Of a DNA stretch of 64,000 nt, positions 60,721 to 64,000 are shown piece after piece. Below the pieces are notes generated by a model. It was not told the DNA's origin. It saw only the letters and a program-made list of their open reading frames with translations, and searched no databases. Origin of the DNA: Cordylochernes scorpioides (Eukaryota > Arthropoda > Arachnida > Pseudoscorpiones > Chernetidae); contig CP092874.1 in NCBI GenBank assembly GCA_030710605.1, positions 18,111,497-18,175,496 on the forward strand, read 5' to 3'. Numbering within the stretch: position 1 is the first letter of the stretch; every line of letters starts with the position of its first letter. The position numbers and the translations under genes were made by a program.

Positions 60721-63700
60721 TACTCCACGAAGTTTCATCAATCTACTGAGGCTACTCCACGATGTGTAATCAAATCTACTGCGGCTACTCCACGAAGTTT
60801 CGTTAAATCTACTGCGGCTACTCTACGAAGTATCAACAATTCTACTGCGGCTACTTCACAAAGTTTCATCAAAATCACTGCGGCTACTCAACAAGTTTCA
60901 TCAATTCTACTAGGGCTAATCAACGAGCTTCATCAATCTACTGAGGCTACTCCACAAAGTGTCATCAAATCTACTGCGGCTACTACACGAAGTTTCACCA
61001 ATATACTGCGGCTACTCCAACAAGTTGCATCAATTATATCGCGGCTACTCAACGAGTTTCATCAAACTACTGAGGCTACCCCACGATGTGTCATCAAACT
61101 ACTGCGGCTACTCTACGAAGTATCAACAATCCTACTGCGGCTACTCGACGAAGTATCAACAATTTTACTGCGGCAACTCCACTAAGTTTAATCAATTCTA
61201 CTGCGGCTACTCAACGATTTTCATCAATCTACTGAGGCTACTCCACAAAGTGTCATCAAAACTACTGCGGCTATTCCACGAAGTTTCGTTAAATCTACTG
61301 CGGGTACTCTAAGAAGTATCAACAATACTACTGCGGCTACTCCACGAAATTTTATTAATAATTCTGTGGCTACTCAACAAGATTCTTTTAATTCTACTGC
61401 GGCTACTCAACGAGTTTCATTAATCTACTGAGGCTACCCCACGAAGTGTCACCAAAACTACTCCGGCTACTCCACGAAGTTTCATCAAACTACTGCGGCT
61501 ACCCTACGAAGTATCAACAATTCTACTGCGGCTACTCAACGAGTTTCATCAAACAACTGAGGCTACTCCACGAAGTGTCATCAAATATACTGAGGCTATT
61601 CCACCTAGTGTCATCAAACAACTGTGGCTACTCTAGGAAGTATCAACAATCCTACTGCGGCCAATCTACGAAGTATCAACAAATCTATTGCGGCTTCTCC
61701 TCGAAGTTTCTTCAATATTACTGCGGCTACTCAACAGGTTTTAACATTTCTATTACGGCTACTTAACGAGTTTCATTAATCTTCTGCGGCTACTCCAAGA
61801 AGTGTCATCAAATCTACTGCGGCTTTGCGCAGAGGCGATATCGTAGCCCATGAGGATCTTCCGAGGCGCGATTATTGCTAGTTGAAAATTTTACTCCACG
61901 GAGTATCAACAATTCTACTGCGGCTATTTCACAAAGTTTAATCAATATATCTGCGGCTACTCAACAAGTTTCATCAATTCTACTACGGCTACTCAACTAG
62001 CTTCATCAATGTTACTGCGGTTACCCCACGAAGTTTAATCAATTGCACTACGGCTACTCAACGAGTTTCATCAATATTACTGCGGCTACACCACGAAGTT
62101 TAATCAATATTACTGCGGCTACTCAACAAATTTCATCAATTCTACTATGGCTACTCAACGAGTTTCATCAATCTCCCGAGGCTATTCCACGAAATGTCAT
62201 CAAATCTACTGCGGCTACTACACGAAGTTTCACCAATCTACTGCGGCTACTCCAACAAGTTACATCAATATTACTGCAGCTACTCCAACAAGTTACATCA
62301 ATATTACTGCGGCTACTCCAACAAGTTACATCAATATTACTGCGGCTACTCCACGGTTTTTATCAATCTACTGAGGCTACTCCACAAAGTGTCATCAAAA
62401 CTACTGCGGCTACTACACGAAGTTTCACCAATCTACTGCGGCTATTCCAACAAGTTACATCAAACTACTGAGGCTACTCCACGAAGTGTCATCAAACTAC
62501 TGCGGCTACCCTACGAAGTATCAACAATCCTACTGCGGCTACTCTACGAAGTATCAACAATCTACTGCGGCTACTCCACGAAGTTTCACCAATCTACTGC
62601 GGCTACTCAACAAGTTTCATCAAACTACTGAGACTACTCCACGAGTGTCATCAAACTACTGCGCCTATTCTACGAAGTATCAACAATCGCACTGCGGTTA
62701 CTCTACGAAGTTTCATCAATTCTACTGCGGCTACTCTACGAGTTTCATCAATATACTGAGGCTACTCCATAAAGTGTCATCAAAACTACTGCGGCTACTC
62801 CACGAAGTTTTGTTAAATCTACTGCGGCTACTCTGCGAAGTATAAACAATACTACTGCGGTTACTCCACGAAATTTCATCAATACTTCTGTGGATACTCA
62901 ACAAGTTTCATTAATTCTACTGCGGCTACTCAACGAGTTTCATCAATCTACTGAGGCCACTCCACCAAGTATCACCGAATCTACTCCGGCTACTCCACGA
63001 AGTGTCATCATAACTACTGCGGCTACTCTACGAAGTGTCAACAATTCTACTGCGGCTACTCAACAAGTTTCATCAATTCTACTGCGGCTACTCAACGAGT
63101 TCATCAATCTACTGGGGCTATTCCACGAAGTGTCATCAAAACTACTGCGGCTACTCAACAAGTTTCATCAATTCTACTAGGCTACTCAACGTATTCCATC
63201 AATCTCCCGAGGCTACTCCACGTAGTGTCATCAAATATACTGCGGCTACTACACGAAGTTTCACCAATCTACTGCGGCTACTCCAACAAGTTACATCAAA
63301 CTACTGAGGCTACTCCACGAAGTGTCATCAAATCTATTGCGGCTACTCAACGAATTTCATCAATATTACAGCTGCTACTCAACAAGTTTCACAATTCTAT
63401 TATGGCTACTCAACGAGTTTCATCAATATTACTGAGGCTACTCCACAAAGTGTCATCAAAACTACTGCGGCTACTCCACGAAGTTTAATCAAATCTACTG
63501 CGGCTACTCCACGAAGTTTAATCAAATCTACTGCGGATACTCCACGAAGTTTCATCAATATTACTGCGGCTACTCAACGGGTTTTATCAATCTACTGAGG
63601 CTACTCCACAAAGTGTCATCAAATCTACTGCGGCTACTCTACGAAGTATCAACAATCTACTGCGGCTACAACACGTAGTTTCACCAATCTACTGCGGCTA

Positions 63701-64000
63701 CTCAACGAGTTTCATCAAACTACTGAGACTACTCCTCGAAGTGTCATCAAACTAGTGCGGCTACTCTACGAAGTATCAAAAATCCTACTGCGGTTACTCT
63801 ACGAAGTTTCATCAATTCTACTGCGGCTACTCTACGAGTTTCATCAATATACTGAGGCTACTCCATAAAGTGTCATCAAAACTACTGCGGCTATTCCACG
63901 AAGTTTCGTTAAATCTACTGCGGCTACTCTACGGAGTATAAACAATACTACTGCGGTTACTCCACGAAATTTCATCAATACTTCTGTGGCTACTCAACAA

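Larger units (their letters stand above)
53035..64000 (+). repeat. 33-bp minisatellite array, right end, about 11 kb
   Basis: Roughly 330 units, consensus words GATCAATTCTACTGCGGCTA and CTCTACGAAGTTT. Units with CTCTACG, CTCCACG and CTCTTCG alternate in patterned order. Three of six frames are open in the consensus (INSTAATLRSL, FDQFYCGYSTK, and IKLRRVAAVEL backward), giving frames up to 728 codons. From about 60700 the units become irregular. The array runs past the window edge. Confidence 0.98.

Noticed and set aside
53035-64000. Very long frames (up to 728 codons) in the minisatellite
   Set aside because: Stop-free frames follow from a 33-bp unit; several overlapping frames are equally open on both strands, with no start context, signal or non-repeat domain.
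53035-64000. CRISPR-like array
   Set aside because: Units are contiguous and similar throughout, with no unique spacers, and the genome is eukaryotic.

Overview
The window looks like nuclear DNA of an arthropod. It is AT-rich, and it contains mariner, Tc1 and hAT transposons, Ty3/Gypsy LTR elements, an RNase H-bearing LINE, a Penelope-like element with a GIY-YIG domain, a tRNA-derived SINE, and many foldback/MITE-type repeats. I see no clear host gene, no rRNA and no CRISPR. The mix of families suggests an insect or chelicerate, but the species cannot be fixed from this sequence.

The dominant architecture is one giant inverted repeat about a 100-N gap (33047-33146). Reading inward from the left: 33-bp minisatellite (1-1552), spacer, Penelope-end remnant (~14.3 kb), foldback (14.6-14.9), Tc1 and mariner fragments (15.9-16.9), LINE 3' fragment (18.3-18.5), hAT MITE and SINE (18.9-19.2), E2F-like motif array (22.4), tandem-repeat MITEs 'A' (25.3-26.2) and 'B' (27.0-27.3), solo LTR (28.0-28.5), AT-rich core. 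The right half carries the same landmarks in reverse order and on the opposite strand: AT-rich core, solo LTR (34.8-35.3), B (37.4-39.5), A (40.2-40.4), E2F-like array (44.3), SINE and hAT (46.4-46.8), LINE fragment (46.9-47.2), mariner and Tc1 (48.6-49.5), foldback (50.6-50.8), Penelope end (50.9-51.1), spacer, and an 11-kb 33-bp minisatellite (53.0-64.0).

Each arm also has private insertions, several with a recognisable empty site on the other arm. Left-only: an 11.4-kb composite with ~400-bp terminal inverted repeats (2835-14272) that holds a mariner, a second mariner-like relic and a LINE split by a Gypsy element; a ~600-bp foldback (21742-22331); and a hairpin with a 16-bp target duplication (18621-18859). 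Right-only: a Tc1 with a single in-frame stop (35918-37336), a Penelope-like element with an open RT/GIY-YIG frame (41758-43539), and a foldback at the site where the left arm has the composite (51155-51770). The two tandem-repeat MITEs differ reciprocally in copy number: A has 7 versus 1 units, B has 2 versus 16. A Gypsy element runs into the gap from the left.

This pattern fits either a true ~60-kb palindrome with later independent insertions, or two haplotypes of one locus joined tail-to-tail at a scaffolding gap. The exact 100-N gap makes the second explanation serious. Most apparent open frames are produced by repeats whose unit length is a multiple of three (33 and 123 bp) and should not be taken as genes. 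The least-decayed protein-coding sequences are the Penelope-like RT/endonuclease, the Tc1 transposase, and the Gypsy pol next to the gap.
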